From B10-G9 sp964195965 (GTDB taxonomy: Bacteria; Chloroflexota; Anaerolineae; Anaerolineales; UBA11858): 64,000 bases of DNA. The stretch lies in contig CAXMRF010000001.1 of the NCBI GenBank assembly GCA_964195965.1, positions 18,074-82,073 on the forward strand, written 5' to 3'. The stretch's first letter is position 1. Each line of letters begins with the position of its first letter. Both the position numbers and the translations under genes were made by a program. The notes under the pieces were generated by a model. That model saw only the letters and a program-made list of their open reading frames with translations, had not been told where the DNA came from and made no database searches. Shown here piece by piece: positions 23,015 through 32,185 of this stretch.

Positions 23015-23926
23015 TTAGTCAGGGTTTATGATCCCTGCGATAAAAGAATCTGGATTAAAAGAAACCAAGTCGTCCGAATTTTCGCCGAATCCAGCAAAGA
23101 GAATTGGCAATCCCAATTGTTCTTGAATGGCGAATACCATCCCGCCCTTTGCGGAAGAATCCAGTTTGGCAAGGATAATACCATCCAGTGGAATAGCATC
23201 TAAAAATGACTTTGCCTGATGGAGTGCGTTTTGTCCGGTGGTGGCATCCATCACTAACCAGCAGGCTTGGGGCGCACCTGGCAATGCTTTACCGGCAACC
23301 CGATGGACCTTTTTGAGTTCTTCCATTAAATTGTAGCGGGTGTGCAATCGTCCTGCTGTGTCGATCAGGACCAGGTCTTTTTTTCTAGCGACTGCAGATT
23401 GAATTCCATCATAAACGACGGCTCCGGGATCGCCATTTTGTTGACCAGCAATGACCGGGATATTTAATCGTTCTCCCCAGATTTGTAGTTGTTCAACAGC
23501 GCCCGCCCGGAAGGTATCTGCTGCAATAAATTGGATTTCTAACCCCTGCGATAGAAAATGTTTACCTAATTTTGCAATTGTTGTTGTTTTCCCTGAGCCG
23601 TTAACACCCGCAATTAGAATTACGGTTGGACTGGCTTCTCTTTGGAAAACGGGCGGTTTGATCAACCTGGATCGGAGTTCTTTTCTGATTAATTCGGTAA
23701 GTTCGTCGGATCGAATTACACCGTGATCTTCCACCTGGGATCTTAACTGATTAATGATATCCAGGCTGGTTTGGACACCAATATCTGATTGAATGAATAG
23801 GGATTCCAAATCTTCCCAGGTATCAGGGGAAATTTCACTGGCGCCAAAAAAAGTGGCGATTTTTCCAAAAGTTGATTTTCTGGTCCGGGAAAGCCCGCTT
23901 TTCCATTGGGTAAGGTTGTTTTCCAT
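23015..23926 (-). CDS. ftsY: Signal recognition particle receptor FtsY
   Basis: A 303-residue SRP GTPase that receives ribosome-SRP complexes at the membrane for co-translational insertion. The NG domain is complete: GVNGSGKTTTIAKLG (P-loop), LVLIDTAGRLHTRYN, LAKLDSSAKGGMVF and the final GFGENSDDLVSFNP. The acidic A domain is missing, as is common outside Proteobacteria. I chose the ATG at 23924-23926 (MENNLTQW), which lies exactly seven bases after TGTTATAAT, so the mRNA may be leaderless; an upstream TTG start at 23998 lies before this promoter and is unlikely. Confidence 0.93.
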   Translation of the reverse strand: MENNLTQWKSGLSRTRKSTFGKIATFFGASEISPDTWEDLESLFIQSDIGVQTSLDIINQLRSQVEDHGVIRSDELTELIRKELRSRLIKPPVFQREASPTVILIAGVNGSGKTTTIAKLGKHFLSQGLEIQFIAADTFRAGAVEQLQIWGERLNIPVIAGQQNGDPGAVVYDGIQSAVARKKDLVLIDTAGRLHTRYNLMEELKKVHRVAGKALPGAPQACWLVMDATTGQNALHQAKSFLDAIPLDGIILAKLDSSAKGGMVFAIQEQLGLPILFAGFGENSDDLVSFNPDSFIAGIINPD

Positions 23927-23933
23927 CGTTTGC

Positions 23934-23942
23934 ATTATAACA
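23934..23942 (-). promoter_or_regulatory. Extended -10 promoter of ftsY
   Basis: On the minus strand TGTTATAAT, with the A of the ftsY ATG at the expected +1. No clear -35 was found. Confidence 0.5.
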
Positions 23943-24051
23943 CGGGGGTAATTCCCAGCTCTGATTCTGTCTGCCTTAGCAAGGGTATAAACCTTCAATA
24001 AATTGGGAAGCGTCCCAGGTCAGGTGGATAGTTTTAGCAGATAAATGATTA

Positions 24052-24060
24052 CGGTATAAT
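24052..24060 (+). promoter_or_regulatory. Probable -10 of the moaD-thrC unit
   Basis: CGGTATAAT, the same nine bases as upstream of the kinase, ruvB and pdp genes. The -35 is not recognisable. Confidence 0.45.
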
Positions 24061-24117
24061 TGCACCAGAAAACTGTTGTGATCATTACTGCATTAAACAG
24101 GGGATAGGTTTAGATAG

Positions 24118-24366
24118 ATGATAACTGTTCAGGTATACTTATTTTCCACAATTCGAGCCCGGATTGGCCAAAAGAAGCTTGAGTTTGAGCTGCCGCCTGG
24201 TTCAAAAGTTGAGGATCTGAAACAGGTTCTAACAGAGCAGTATCCCCAGGCTGCTTCGACAGTAAAATTCATGCTGACATCAGTCAATCAGGTTTTTTCA
24301 GATGATAAAACTTTGCTCTCTGATAATGCCGACGTTGCCTTTTTTCCGCATGTCAGCGGCGGGTGA
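24118..24366 (+). CDS. MoaD/ThiS-family sulfur carrier protein
   Basis: An 82-residue ubiquitin-like protein ending in the diagnostic Gly-Gly (FFPHVSGG). The C-terminal glycine is activated by an adenylyltransferase and carries sulfur, most often for molybdopterin synthesis (MoaD); the N-terminal strand VQVYLFSTIRARIG and ELPPGSKVEDL are typical of MoaD. No MoaE, MoeB or other cofactor gene is adjacent, so another sulfur carrier role remains possible. CGGTATAAT at 24052-24060 is the likely promoter -10. The next gene, thrC, starts 63 bases later and may share the transcript. Confidence 0.85.
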   Translation: MITVQVYLFSTIRARIGQKKLEFELPPGSKVEDLKQVLTEQYPQAASTVKFMLTSVNQVFSDDKTLLSDNADVAFFPHVSGG

Positions 24367-24429
24367 GAAACGCTGTTGAAACTAATTAATATTGCGCATA
24401 GACAATGTAATCGTCTGCAGGAATTGATA

Positions 24430-25515
24430 ATGATCCGATGTCGTAAATGCCAAAAACAGTTCCCAATAGATAAATTTCCTCATCGTTGTCCGGATTGTGG
24501 TGGATTTTTTGGTTTTGGGGAAGGGTTAAAATTCTCCTCAGCTTCGATTGAGAGAAATTTACCAGGCATCTGGCGATACAGGGAGAGTTTTTCTTTGCCC
24601 TTACAAGCCCCCGTAATTAGTCTGGGTGAAGGGAATACCCCGCTGATCTGGAGTGATTTATTTGGAAAAAATATTGGTTTTAAATTAGAAAGCCAAAACC
24701 CTACAGGATCATTCAAAGATCGGGGCACAGCAGTTTTGGCAAGTTGGTTGTTGGCCGCAAATGTAGATTATGCTGTGGAAGATTCATCAGGAAACGCTGG
24801 AGCGTCCTTTGCGGCTTATGCCGCTAGATCTGGAATTCAGGGAAAGGTTTTCATTCCATCTTCTGCGTCTGGACCCAAACGGACCCAAATAGAGAGGTAC
24901 GGCGCAGAAGTGCTTCCTGTTCCCGGTCCAAGATCCAAAGCTGCTGAAGCGGTCCTGGAAGAAGTGCATGCCGGGGCAGTTTATGCCAGCCATGCCTATT
25001 TGCCGCATGGAACTGCAGGAATTGCTACCATAGCCTATGAATTAGTAGAGCAGCTTGGTGGATGTCCGGGTACGATCCTGGTTCCGGTTGGCCATGGCAG
25101 TTTACTGCTTGGCATTGCCTTGGGATTTCAAGCTTTATTGGCGAGTGGTGAGATATCCCGATTGCCAAGATTGGTTGGAGTTCAGGCAGCTGTTATTGAT
25201 CCCCTTTATGAGGCTTTCACTGCCGGAAATTCTTTTCTGGGAAAAACCATTGAAGGAAAAACTTTGGCTGAAGGGGTAGCTATTTCCAATCCATACCATG
25301 GAGAAGAAGTTTTGGCCGCAGTACGGGAGAGTGAAGGTTTGTTCTTAAAGGTTGCTGAACAGGATATTTTAGATGGGCATAACGAGCTGGCAAGGCTTGG
25401 GTTGTATGTTGAATTGACATCAGCGCTGGTCTGGAATGGTTTAGAGCAAATCCATGCAATAATGCCAGAGCCGATCATATGTATTTTGACTGGACATGGC
25501 TTAAAAAATACTTGA
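24430..25515 (+). CDS. thrC: Threonine synthase
   Basis: A 361-residue fold-type II PLP enzyme converting phosphohomoserine to threonine. An N-terminal rubredoxin-like zinc ribbon is visible (CRKCQ near residue 4 and CPDCGG near 19). The PLP Lys lies in NPTGSFKDRG near 96, and the phosphate loop is seen as VPVGHGSLL near 220. I chose the ATG at 24430 (MIRCRKCQ), which has AGGAATTGATA before it, over a TTG at 24376. Cysteate synthase and other relatives share this layout, so threonine synthase is the most likely but not the only reading. Confidence 0.85.
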   Translation: MIRCRKCQKQFPIDKFPHRCPDCGGFFGFGEGLKFSSASIERNLPGIWRYRESFSLPLQAPVISLGEGNTPLIWSDLFGKNIGFKLESQNPTGSFKDRGTAVLASWLLAANVDYAVEDSSGNAGASFAAYAARSGIQGKVFIPSSASGPKRTQIERYGAEVLPVPGPRSKAAEAVLEEVHAGAVYASHAYLPHGTAGIATIAYELVEQLGGCPGTILVPVGHGSLLLGIALGFQALLASGEISRLPRLVGVQAAVIDPLYEAFTAGNSFLGKTIEGKTLAEGVAISNPYHGEEVLAAVRESEGLFLKVAEQDILDGHNELARLGLYVELTSALVWNGLEQIHAIMPEPIICILTGHGLKNT

Positions 25516-25519
25516 ACCG

Positions 25520-25547
25520 TTGCCTATCTTTGACCATTGGGTATAAT
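25520..25547 (+). promoter_or_regulatory. Promoter of the rnc-smc operon
   Basis: TTGCCT (25520-25525), a 16-base spacer and TATAAT (25542-25547) in the context GGGTATAAT. The leader to the rnc start is about 100 bases and contains a 41-codon open frame (25575-25700) with no ribosome binding site. Confidence 0.65.
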
Positions 25548-25650
25548 TAAGCCTTATTATTCAAATCAGACAGTATGGAACTGATGGACAGCGAAATTCT
25601 TAGAGAGAGATTGAGGAATTTGGCTGACCCTGAGTTCCCGGGAGTAATCC

Positions 25651-26385
25651 ATGGGGAAGGTGATGGGTCCAGTAGAATTGGAATCCCCCCAGGAATTTAA
25701 TCAAAGAGTAGAGCTTGGTTTCAATAATCTTGCTTTGTTAACCCGTGCTTTAACACATCGGTCATTTATCAATGAAAATCCAGATGCATTGGAGGACAAT
25801 GAGCGGCTGGAATTTCTTGGTGATGCTGTTCTGGATTTTATTGTTGGCGCCTGGCTTTATCATCAATACCCAGAAATGGCTGAAGGGGATTTAACTTTAG
25901 TGAGAGCTGCGCTGGTCAGGACTGAACAATTGGCCGAGTTTGCCAGGGTAATCGATCTAGGGAAGGCGATGCGACTTGGTCAGGGAGAAATTGTTTCTGG
26001 CGGAAGATCGAGGCGAACGTTATTATGTGCTGGTTTTGAGGCTTTGATTGGGAGTTTGTATCTTGATCAGGGAATTGAGGCAGTGGAAGAATTTTTTAAA
26101 CCTCTTTTCGGACCAGCAGTGGATGAAATTCTTGTTGATGGCCACCCCCATGATCCCAAGAGCCTGCTTCAGGAATGGACTCAAGCCAGGACTCAAGACC
26201 CGCCTGTCTACCAGACAATAAATGAAACAGGGCCTGACCACGAGAAAATTTTTGAAGTGAAAGTTAGTGTGGAGGGCATTGTTTCCGGGACAGGGAAAGG
26301 AAATAGCAAACGAGAGGCATCAAAATTAGCGGCCAAAGAAGCCCTGGACAAACTTTCAAAGTTAAATAATCACCCCAGCGACTAA
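25651..26385 (+). CDS. rnc: Ribonuclease III
   Basis: A 244-residue double-strand-specific endoribonuclease that matures rRNA and degrades structured RNA. The catalytic signature NERLEFLGDAVLDFIVG is at residues 50-66, and the second acidic pair is in GFEALIGSLYLDQG near 127. A C-terminal double-stranded RNA-binding domain (about 170-240) contains KEAS/AAKEALDKL. Length is slightly above the usual 225-230 because of the N-terminal extension; translation might also begin at the second Met (residue 5). smc follows after 12 bases, a conserved rnc-smc(-ftsY) arrangement in bacteria. Confidence 0.95.
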   Translation: MGKVMGPVELESPQEFNQRVELGFNNLALLTRALTHRSFINENPDALEDNERLEFLGDAVLDFIVGAWLYHQYPEMAEGDLTLVRAALVRTEQLAEFARVIDLGKAMRLGQGEIVSGGRSRRTLLCAGFEALIGSLYLDQGIEAVEEFFKPLFGPAVDEILVDGHPHDPKSLLQEWTQARTQDPPVYQTINETGPDHEKIFEVKVSVEGIVSGTGKGNSKREASKLAAKEALDKLSKLNNHPSD

Positions 26386-26397
26386 CACTGAGGATTC

Positions 26398-29300
26398 ATG
26401 CGATTAAAATCGATTGAGTTAAACGGATTTAAGACATTTGCGACTAAAACAAATTTTGAGTTTGCAGATGAAATTACAGTTATTGTTGGACCGAATGGAT
26501 CTGGAAAATCCAATATAGCCGATGCGGTCCGCTGGGTACTTGGAGAACAGTCCTATAAATTACTCCGGGGGAAAAAGACCCTGGACATGATTTTTTCAGG
26601 TTCGGAACAGCGACCAAGAGCGGGTATGGCTTCAGCCACTATTACCTTTGATAATAGTGATGGTTGGCTTCCAATCGATTTTTCTGAAGTATCGATTACA
26701 CGCCGCGCCTTCCGGGACGGCAAAAATGAATATCTAATCAACGGCCAGCAAGTATTATTGCGTGATGTTTACGAACTCCTTGGACAATCTGGCCTGGCGG
26801 ATAGAACTTATACAATTATCGGCCAAGGTTTGGTTGATGCTGCCTTATCGTTAAAAGCTGAAGAAAGGCGATCCCTTTTTGAAGAAGCGGCTGGCATTGG
26901 ATTGTACCGGTCAAGAAAAGCGGATGCTGAGAGACGACTGGATAAAACCCACCGCAACCTGGATCGAGTAGATGATATTCTCTCCGAATTAAAACCCCGT
27001 TTAAAGAGTTTGCAGCGCCAGGCTGTACGTGCTGAGCAATATGATCAGGTCAAGGAAGATCTCCGCGTTTTGCTGCAGGAATGGTACGGCTTTCATTGGT
27101 CCAGAGTTCAGATTGATTTAAAACAGGCAAAAATCCTGGAAGCCAAACATCGGGTAGACCTGGATCAATCCCGAAAAAATCAAACTGCTTATGACCGTGA
27201 TTTATCCACTAACCAATCCAAGGTGCAGAGTCAACGTTCTCGATTGAATACCTGGCACCGGGAATTGGCTGAACATCATAATCAGAAGGAAAATATCACC
27301 AGAAATCGGGCTGTTACTGAGGAAAGAATGCGTTCTCTGGAAAAACAAATCCAGAACCTGGAGACGGAATGTGTTCGCCTGGATGAGCAGGTTGTTTTGA
27401 CCAAGGAACGACTTGAACATTCACAGAAAGAAGTGGCCTCTGACCAAGCCGGCTTGGACGAGTATCAACAAAAAGCTGACCAAGCCCGTAATCTAATGGT
27501 TGAAAAACGGAATAAAATGGGAACGCTGGAAGCTGAAACTGCCAGTGCCAGAACTGATTTGAATCAATATCTAAATCAGCAAATCAGACTTAGATCCCAA
27601 TTAACAGATCGTGCAGATCAAATTGACAAAAAGCGAGATCGGATAAAATCTGCCGACGATATTATCACAGGCGCCAAGAAGAAATACGAGGATATTCATG
27701 GAGAATACCTGGTATTAAAAAAGAAATTTGATCAATCTTCAAAAGCGAAAGACAATATTGAAGCCGAATTGGAAAAAATTATCTATGAAAAAAAATCTGG
27801 AGAACAAATTCGCCAGGATTTGTTTGGTCAGTTAGCTCAGAATAAAACCGAGTACAGCCAATTTGCCGCTGAATTGCTAGTTCTTCAACAAGCCGAACAA
27901 AAATTGGCTGGTTATGCTGATGGTGCAAAATTATTATTGACCCAATCGCGGAAGGGAAAACTCCCTGGCGCTCTGGGCACATTGAGTAATTTTCTTGAAG
28001 TTCCGGAAGATTATGAAAAACCCATTGCTGCCGCTCTTGGTGATTACCTTGATGCGGTTATATTGGAAGAAGAGCGGGAATCTGAACAGGCCCTGAATCT
28101 CCTGTTAAAAGCAACAACCAAGGGTGTCCTGCTGCCTTTGAACAGATTGGTTGCTTTGGATCGCCCAAAATACGATAAAAATATACCGGGTTTAATCGGC
28201 ATTGCAGCAGACCTTGTAAAAGCTCCGCCAAAATATCGCCCAGCCATTGAATTATTGCTCGGTCGCGTTTTTATCATGAAAGATAAAAAAGATATGAATA
28301 GAGTGCTGCGGGACCAGCCGCCGGGCACAAAAGCAGTGACTTTAAAAGGTGAGGTTTTTCATACCACGGGAGAGATCATCGCTGGCAATGAAGGTCAGGC
28401 TGGTGTGCTCAGCCGATCCAGGCAGCGGAAAACATGGCAGGAAAAGATCGATAAAGCTGCTAAACAAATTTCAAAATTGGAAGAAAGTTTTACCCTGGTG
28501 GAAGAGAAACTGAGTGAATTTGATACCCAGGAGACCAAATTAAAATCAGATTTTGCTACAGCTAAAAAAGAAACAGACCAGATAGATGGAATATTCAGAA
28601 AGGCAACCCTGGATCAGAATAGTGCCGAGAGACAGGTTGAGTGGGAAACCACCCAGCATCAAACTCTGGTTGATGATATTACAGAAGAGGAAAAAAATAT
28701 TCTTCGGATTAATGGTGACTTGGAAAAAATCCAAACAGATATTTCTCAATCAGAGGACCGGGTATCAAAATCGGCTAAAGATCTAAAAGGTTTTTCGTTG
28801 GATGAAGAACGTGAACAGCAGGCCCACTGGGAAACCCAGGTAGCTGTTGCAGAACGGGCATTGATGGATGTCAATCTGCGGTTGGATGAACGTAAAAAAA
28901 CCTGGGCAGAAGCAAGTACCCGCCTTCAGCAAAACAAGACCCTGCATGATCAGTACAAGGAACAAATTTCGGAACTTGCTGATGAAACAACATTCCTGGG
29001 AGATGGTGAAAAGACTATTCAAAAAGAGATTACTGAGCTCAGGTCCTTGATTGATGAGACAGATGTTGAGCTTTCCAAAGATGAGCAGGACCAGCGAGGA
29101 TTGCAAACCAAGGAAGCTGAAGCTAGACGGATATTGAATCAAGCTGAGCGATCTTATGCGCAAGCTGATATTAACCTGACCCGAAACAGGGAAAAATTAG
29201 AATCTATACAGGAAAAAATTAAAGAAGATATCGGTTTGGTAGAACTGGAATATAACAAAGATATTTCCGGTCCGACTCCGTTGCCCTTGGATGGATATGT

Positions 29301-29997
29301 TCAAAAGTTAGCCGTAGTTAAAGAGATCCCAAAAGATTTGGGTGGAACGATCAGGGAACAGAGAGCCCAGTTGAGACGATTAGGGGCTATTAACCCTGAA
29401 GCACAGCATGAGTATCGGGAAGTTAATGAACGGCATGATTTTCTAACAGAACAGCTTTCTGATCTTAGAAAAGCGGAAGCAGATCTAAAAGAAGTAATCG
29501 CTGAATTAGATGTGTTGATGGAACGTGAGTTCAGAAAAACCTTTGATGCAGTTGCTATTGAATTTAGAGATATCTTCACGCAGTTATTTGGTGGTGGAAA
29601 AGGTCAACTGGTTCTTTCTGATCCTGATGATCTAACCGGGTCTGGCGTTGATATAAATGTCCGTTTGCCAGGCAGAAGAACACAAGGCCTGTCTTTATTA
29701 TCTGGTGGAGAGCGAAGTTTGATTGCGGCAGCTTTGATCTTCTCTTTATTAAGAATTTCCCCAACACCGTTCTGTGTTCTGGATGAAGTGGATGCCATGC
29801 TGGATGAATCCAATGTGGCCCGGTATCGAAAACTCATCAGGGAATTGAGTACGGATACTCAGTTTATTGTCATCACCCACAACCGGAACACTGTCCAGGT
29901 GGCGGATATTATTTACGGCATTATTATGTCCGATGATTCTTCCAGCCAGGTGCTAAGCTTAAAACTGGATGAAGTAGATGAAGTGATTGATTCCTGA
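26398..29997 (+). CDS. smc: Chromosome segregation protein SMC
   Basis: A complete 1199-residue condensin ATPase that organises the chromosome with ScpA and ScpB. Walker A (GPNGSGKSNI) is at residues 32-41. A long coiled coil follows; the hinge spans about 510-680 (LGTLSNFLEVPEDYEKPIAAALG and the Gly-rich TTGEIIAGNE region). The second coil leads to the ABC signature LLSGGERSLIAAAL and Walker B FCVLDEVDAMLD near 1130. Length is typical. It shares the rnc promoter and ends the operon; ftsY is nearby but on the other strand, so the usual rnc-smc-ftsY order is broken here. Confidence 0.97.
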   Translation: MRLKSIELNGFKTFATKTNFEFADEITVIVGPNGSGKSNIADAVRWVLGEQSYKLLRGKKTLDMIFSGSEQRPRAGMASATITFDNSDGWLPIDFSEVSITRRAFRDGKNEYLINGQQVLLRDVYELLGQSGLADRTYTIIGQGLVDAALSLKAEERRSLFEEAAGIGLYRSRKADAERRLDKTHRNLDRVDDILSELKPRLKSLQRQAVRAEQYDQVKEDLRVLLQEWYGFHWSRVQIDLKQAKILEAKHRVDLDQSRKNQTAYDRDLSTNQSKVQSQRSRLNTWHRELAEHHNQKENITRNRAVTEERMRSLEKQIQNLETECVRLDEQVVLTKERLEHSQKEVASDQAGLDEYQQKADQARNLMVEKRNKMGTLEAETASARTDLNQYLNQQIRLRSQLTDRADQIDKKRDRIKSADDIITGAKKKYEDIHGEYLVLKKKFDQSSKAKDNIEAELEKIIYEKKSGEQIRQDLFGQLAQNKTEYSQFAAELLVLQQAEQKLAGYADGAKLLLTQSRKGKLPGALGTLSNFLEVPEDYEKPIAAALGDYLDAVILEEERESEQALNLLLKATTKGVLLPLNRLVALDRPKYDKNIPGLIGIAADLVKAPPKYRPAIELLLGRVFIMKDKKDMNRVLRDQPPGTKAVTLKGEVFHTTGEIIAGNEGQAGVLSRSRQRKTWQEKIDKAAKQISKLEESFTLVEEKLSEFDTQETKLKSDFATAKKETDQIDGIFRKATLDQNSAERQVEWETTQHQTLVDDITEEEKNILRINGDLEKIQTDISQSEDRVSKSAKDLKGFSLDEEREQQAHWETQVAVAERALMDVNLRLDERKKTWAEASTRLQQNKTLHDQYKEQISELADETTFLGDGEKTIQKEITELRSLIDETDVELSKDEQDQRGLQTKEAEARRILNQAERSYAQADINLTRNREKLESIQEKIKEDIGLVELEYNKDISGPTPLPLDGYVQKLAVVKEIPKDLGGTIREQRAQLRRLGAINPEAQHEYREVNERHDFLTEQLSDLRKAEADLKEVIAELDVLMEREFRKTFDAVAIEFRDIFTQLFGGGKGQLVLSDPDDLTGSGVDINVRLPGRRTQGLSLLSGGERSLIAAALIFSLLRISPTPFCVLDEVDAMLDESNVARYRKLIRELSTDTQFIVITHNRNTVQVADIIYGIIMSDDSSSQVLSLKLDEVDEVIDS

Positions 29998-30249
29998 GTT
30001 AATTGTTCCCCTTTCTAAGGGTTAGCACATCGACCTGATCCATATTCCCAGTAACAAAATTGATAGTCTTATTCGAGTACCATTGACTATAATTATCCTT
30101 AATAAATCCAGGTTTCTTCCCGCCGGCTGGTTGGATAAGAAAATAATATTCTTGGAGAAAGTAAGGTATATAATAGTTAGATAAGTAGTTGTTTTTAGAT
30201 CTATTATTTGTTATTCATCAACTTATCCTGGTAAACCAGGAGGAATTTT

Positions 30250-30621
30250 ATGGCACAAACACTTTCTGATCAGCTTGATATCATATTAAACACTTTTGAA
30301 CGAAACGTCCCTCACGTACAGGCAACTGCTATTGTCAGTACTGATGGATTGGTTATAGCATCCCGTTTGCCAGACAAAGTTGAGGAAGACCGGATCGGCG
30401 CCATGGGCGCTGCCATCCTTTCGATCAGTTCCAGGAGCGGTGACGAATTGAACCGCGGTGATATGGAGCGGGTTTTAATTGAAGGAAAATCAGGTTTTCT
30501 TCTGCTCCATAGCATCGGTGCTGATGCCATTCTGGTATCGCTAGCAGAGAAAGATGTCCGTTTGGGGATGTTATTTTATGAATGTAAAAAATGCATTAAT
30601 CAATTAAGCGAGATACTTTAG
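30250..30621 (+). CDS. Roadblock/LC7 domain protein
   Basis: A 123-residue single-domain Roadblock/LC7 protein. The alpha-beta fold is recognisable from VQATAIVSTDGLVIASRLP and the later MERVLIEGKSGFLLLHSIG and AILVSLAEKDVRLGMLFYEC. Such proteins form dimers and in bacteria often control small Ras-like GTPases (MglA type) or polarity; no GTPase gene is next to it. GGAGGAATTTT precedes the ATG. The next gene begins about 40 bases later and probably belongs to the same transcript, so the two products may interact. Upstream, the 250-base gap after smc contains a TATAAT at 30169-30174 and nothing else I recognise. Confidence 0.85.
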   Translation: MAQTLSDQLDIILNTFERNVPHVQATAIVSTDGLVIASRLPDKVEEDRIGAMGAAILSISSRSGDELNRGDMERVLIEGKSGFLLLHSIGADAILVSLAEKDVRLGMLFYECKKCINQLSEIL

Positions 30622-30660
30622 TTTCGCAAACTTTAGGTAGGTGTGTTGTGGGAGGAAGTA

Positions 30661-31167
30661 ATGCCAGACATTAAACAAATTGTGCTTGAACGAGATCTCA
30701 ATCCTTACCACTCGTTTTTTGCATCGTTTTTTGGCGGTTTAGGTGAATTGGGTATGCTCAATCAGGGATCAATAAATATTGTTTCCAAACGAGCAGCAGA
30801 TTATTTATATGCGTATCTGGACGCAAAAGAGATTCTTCCAGATATGAATGCGGTTCCGGGAGATACCTCAGCGGAGGTCATCAAGAACCTGATTTTGTAT
30901 GTAAATAAAATCCTAAGCCTGGTAGGAGAATACGACTTAAAGGAAGCAGAACAGGATCAGGTCGTATTGTTAATTTCCGGGGATACGTGCCGGATATGCC
31001 CCAAAGGTGTTGGCGGTGCTTCTGTCAAAGGAACTTTATGTCCGATACCCAGTTTGTTGGAGGGTTTGATCAACAAACTTGCCCAGAAAGAAATGGTCAA
31101 GTTAATTACAAGCGGGATAGAAAAAGAAGGATCAACTTGCAAAGCCTATTATCAGGTATTAAATTGA
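30661..31167 (+). CDS. Cys-containing partner of the Roadblock protein, possibly V4R-like
   Basis: A 168-residue protein of uncertain family. I start it at the ATG with GGAGGAAGTA before it. The C-terminal half contains a Cys cluster: CRICPKGVGGA, then TLCPIPSLLEGLINKL and a final STCKAYY, which recalls V4R-type small-molecule or metal binding domains, but I cannot confirm this. The N-terminal half is helical (SFFASFFGGLGELGML). The pairing with a Roadblock protein suggests a signalling module in which this protein senses a ligand, redox state or metal. No homologue with known function comes to mind. Confidence 0.55.
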   Translation: MPDIKQIVLERDLNPYHSFFASFFGGLGELGMLNQGSINIVSKRAADYLYAYLDAKEILPDMNAVPGDTSAEVIKNLILYVNKILSLVGEYDLKEAEQDQVVLLISGDTCRICPKGVGGASVKGTLCPIPSLLEGLINKLAQKEMVKLITSGIEKEGSTCKAYYQVLN

Positions 31168-31196
31168 ACGGACTATTCCGGGACAGGTTATAGACT

Positions 31197-32072
31197 GTGG
31201 ATAAACTTATTCATACATTTTCCATTGTTGCGTATGACCCCAAGAAGAAAGAATGGGGTGTTGCTGTTCAGTCAAAATTCCTGGCTGCAGCAGCAGTCGT
31301 TTCCTGGGCCCGGGCAGGCGCAGGAGCCGTTGCTACCCAATCATATGCCAATGTTACTTATGGATTTCGAGGATTGGATTTTATGCGAGATGGTTTATCT
31401 GCAGAGGATACCATCAAAGAATTAACAAAAGATGATGAGCAGGTAGATTTACGCCAGGTTGGTCTGGTTGACAAACAGGGCAGGGCTGCTGCATTTACCG
31501 GGAAGAAATGCAATGATTGGGCAGGACATATTGTGGGCGATGGTTATGCCTGCCAGGGCAATATTCTTGTTCCTGGTACTGTCGAAGCTATGGCTGCTCA
31601 ATATGAAAAAGTGCGCCAGGAAGGGGGAGAATTGGCGGATTGGCTGGTACTGGCTCTGGAAGCAGGACAAGAAGCTGGTGGCGATAAAAGAGGCCGCCAG
31701 GCTGCTGGAGTGATTGTTGTCCGGAAAGGGGGAGGATATGGAGGTGACAATGATCGCTACCTGGATTTGCGAGTGGATGATAATCCATATCCAATATTAA
31801 AACTTAAACAATTGGTCGAAAGCCACCACCTGTTATTTGGCGAAGTGAAGCCTGAGGATCTCGTGCCTTTAAATACCGTTGCTCTGGAATTACAAACTAT
31901 TATGACAAAAACAGGCCACTTTGGGGACGATATCAATGGCATTTTTGATGAGTCCTCTCTCACCGCGTTGAGAAATTTAGTAGGAGAAGAAAACCTTGAA
32001 GAGCGGTGGAATGGAGATAAAAAGGTAATCGATTCAAAAGTTGTAGAGTACCTGAGGGATAAATTCTCCTAA
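31197..32072 (+). CDS. DUF1028 family protein with C-terminal peptidoglycan-binding-like domain
   Basis: A 291-residue protein. Residues 1-205 match the DUF1028 family, which has an Ntn-hydrolase fold: HTFSIVAYDPKKKEWGVAVQSKF, AGAVATQSYANVTYG, and VDKQGRAAAFTGKKC. The remaining 85 residues fit the small helical domain often fused to DUF1028 and described as peptidoglycan-binding-like. The start is a GTG; no strong ribosome binding site is visible. Function is unknown, probably an amidohydrolase or gamma-glutamyl-type activity. The gene follows the Roadblock pair by 30 bases and might be co-transcribed with it. Confidence 0.85.
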   Translation: MDKLIHTFSIVAYDPKKKEWGVAVQSKFLAAAAVVSWARAGAGAVATQSYANVTYGFRGLDFMRDGLSAEDTIKELTKDDEQVDLRQVGLVDKQGRAAAFTGKKCNDWAGHIVGDGYACQGNILVPGTVEAMAAQYEKVRQEGGELADWLVLALEAGQEAGGDKRGRQAAGVIVVRKGGGYGGDNDRYLDLRVDDNPYPILKLKQLVESHHLLFGEVKPEDLVPLNTVALELQTIMTKTGHFGDDINGIFDESSLTALRNLVGEENLEERWNGDKKVIDSKVVEYLRDKFS

Positions 32073-32095
32073 TTTTTTTATCAAAGAATGTTTTC

Positions 32096-32124
32096 TTGAC
32101 AGCTTTGCCCAGTGATGTTACGAT
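32096..32124 (+). promoter_or_regulatory. Consensus-like promoter of the leader upstream of the ABC transporter
   Basis: TTGACA (32096-32101), a 17-base spacer and TACGAT (32119-32124). The predicted start is at 32131-32132, which is the A of the leader-peptide ATG. Confidence 0.65.
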
Positions 32125-32131
32125 CCTACCT

Positions 32132-32185
32132 ATGTCCACAAACCGAAAACACCGTCGTCATATGCCTATGAATACTCTCCTCTGA
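32132..32185 (+). CDS. Possible Arg/His-rich leader peptide
   Basis: A 17-codon open frame, MSTNRKHRRHMPMNTLL, with six consecutive basic codons (CGA AAA CAC CGT CGT CAT). It starts at the predicted transcription start, so it would be translated from a leaderless RNA. It lies inside a structured leader ending in a terminator, and a polar amino acid ABC transporter follows. This is how transcription attenuation leaders look. It is too short for statistical support, so treat it as a hypothesis. Confidence 0.4.
   Translation: MSTNRKHRRHMPMNTLL

Noticed and set aside
25575..25700. 41-codon open frame overlapping the rnc start (possible upstream ORF)
   Set aside because: It has no ribosome binding site and no recognisable peptide; a chance frame in the leader is more likely.
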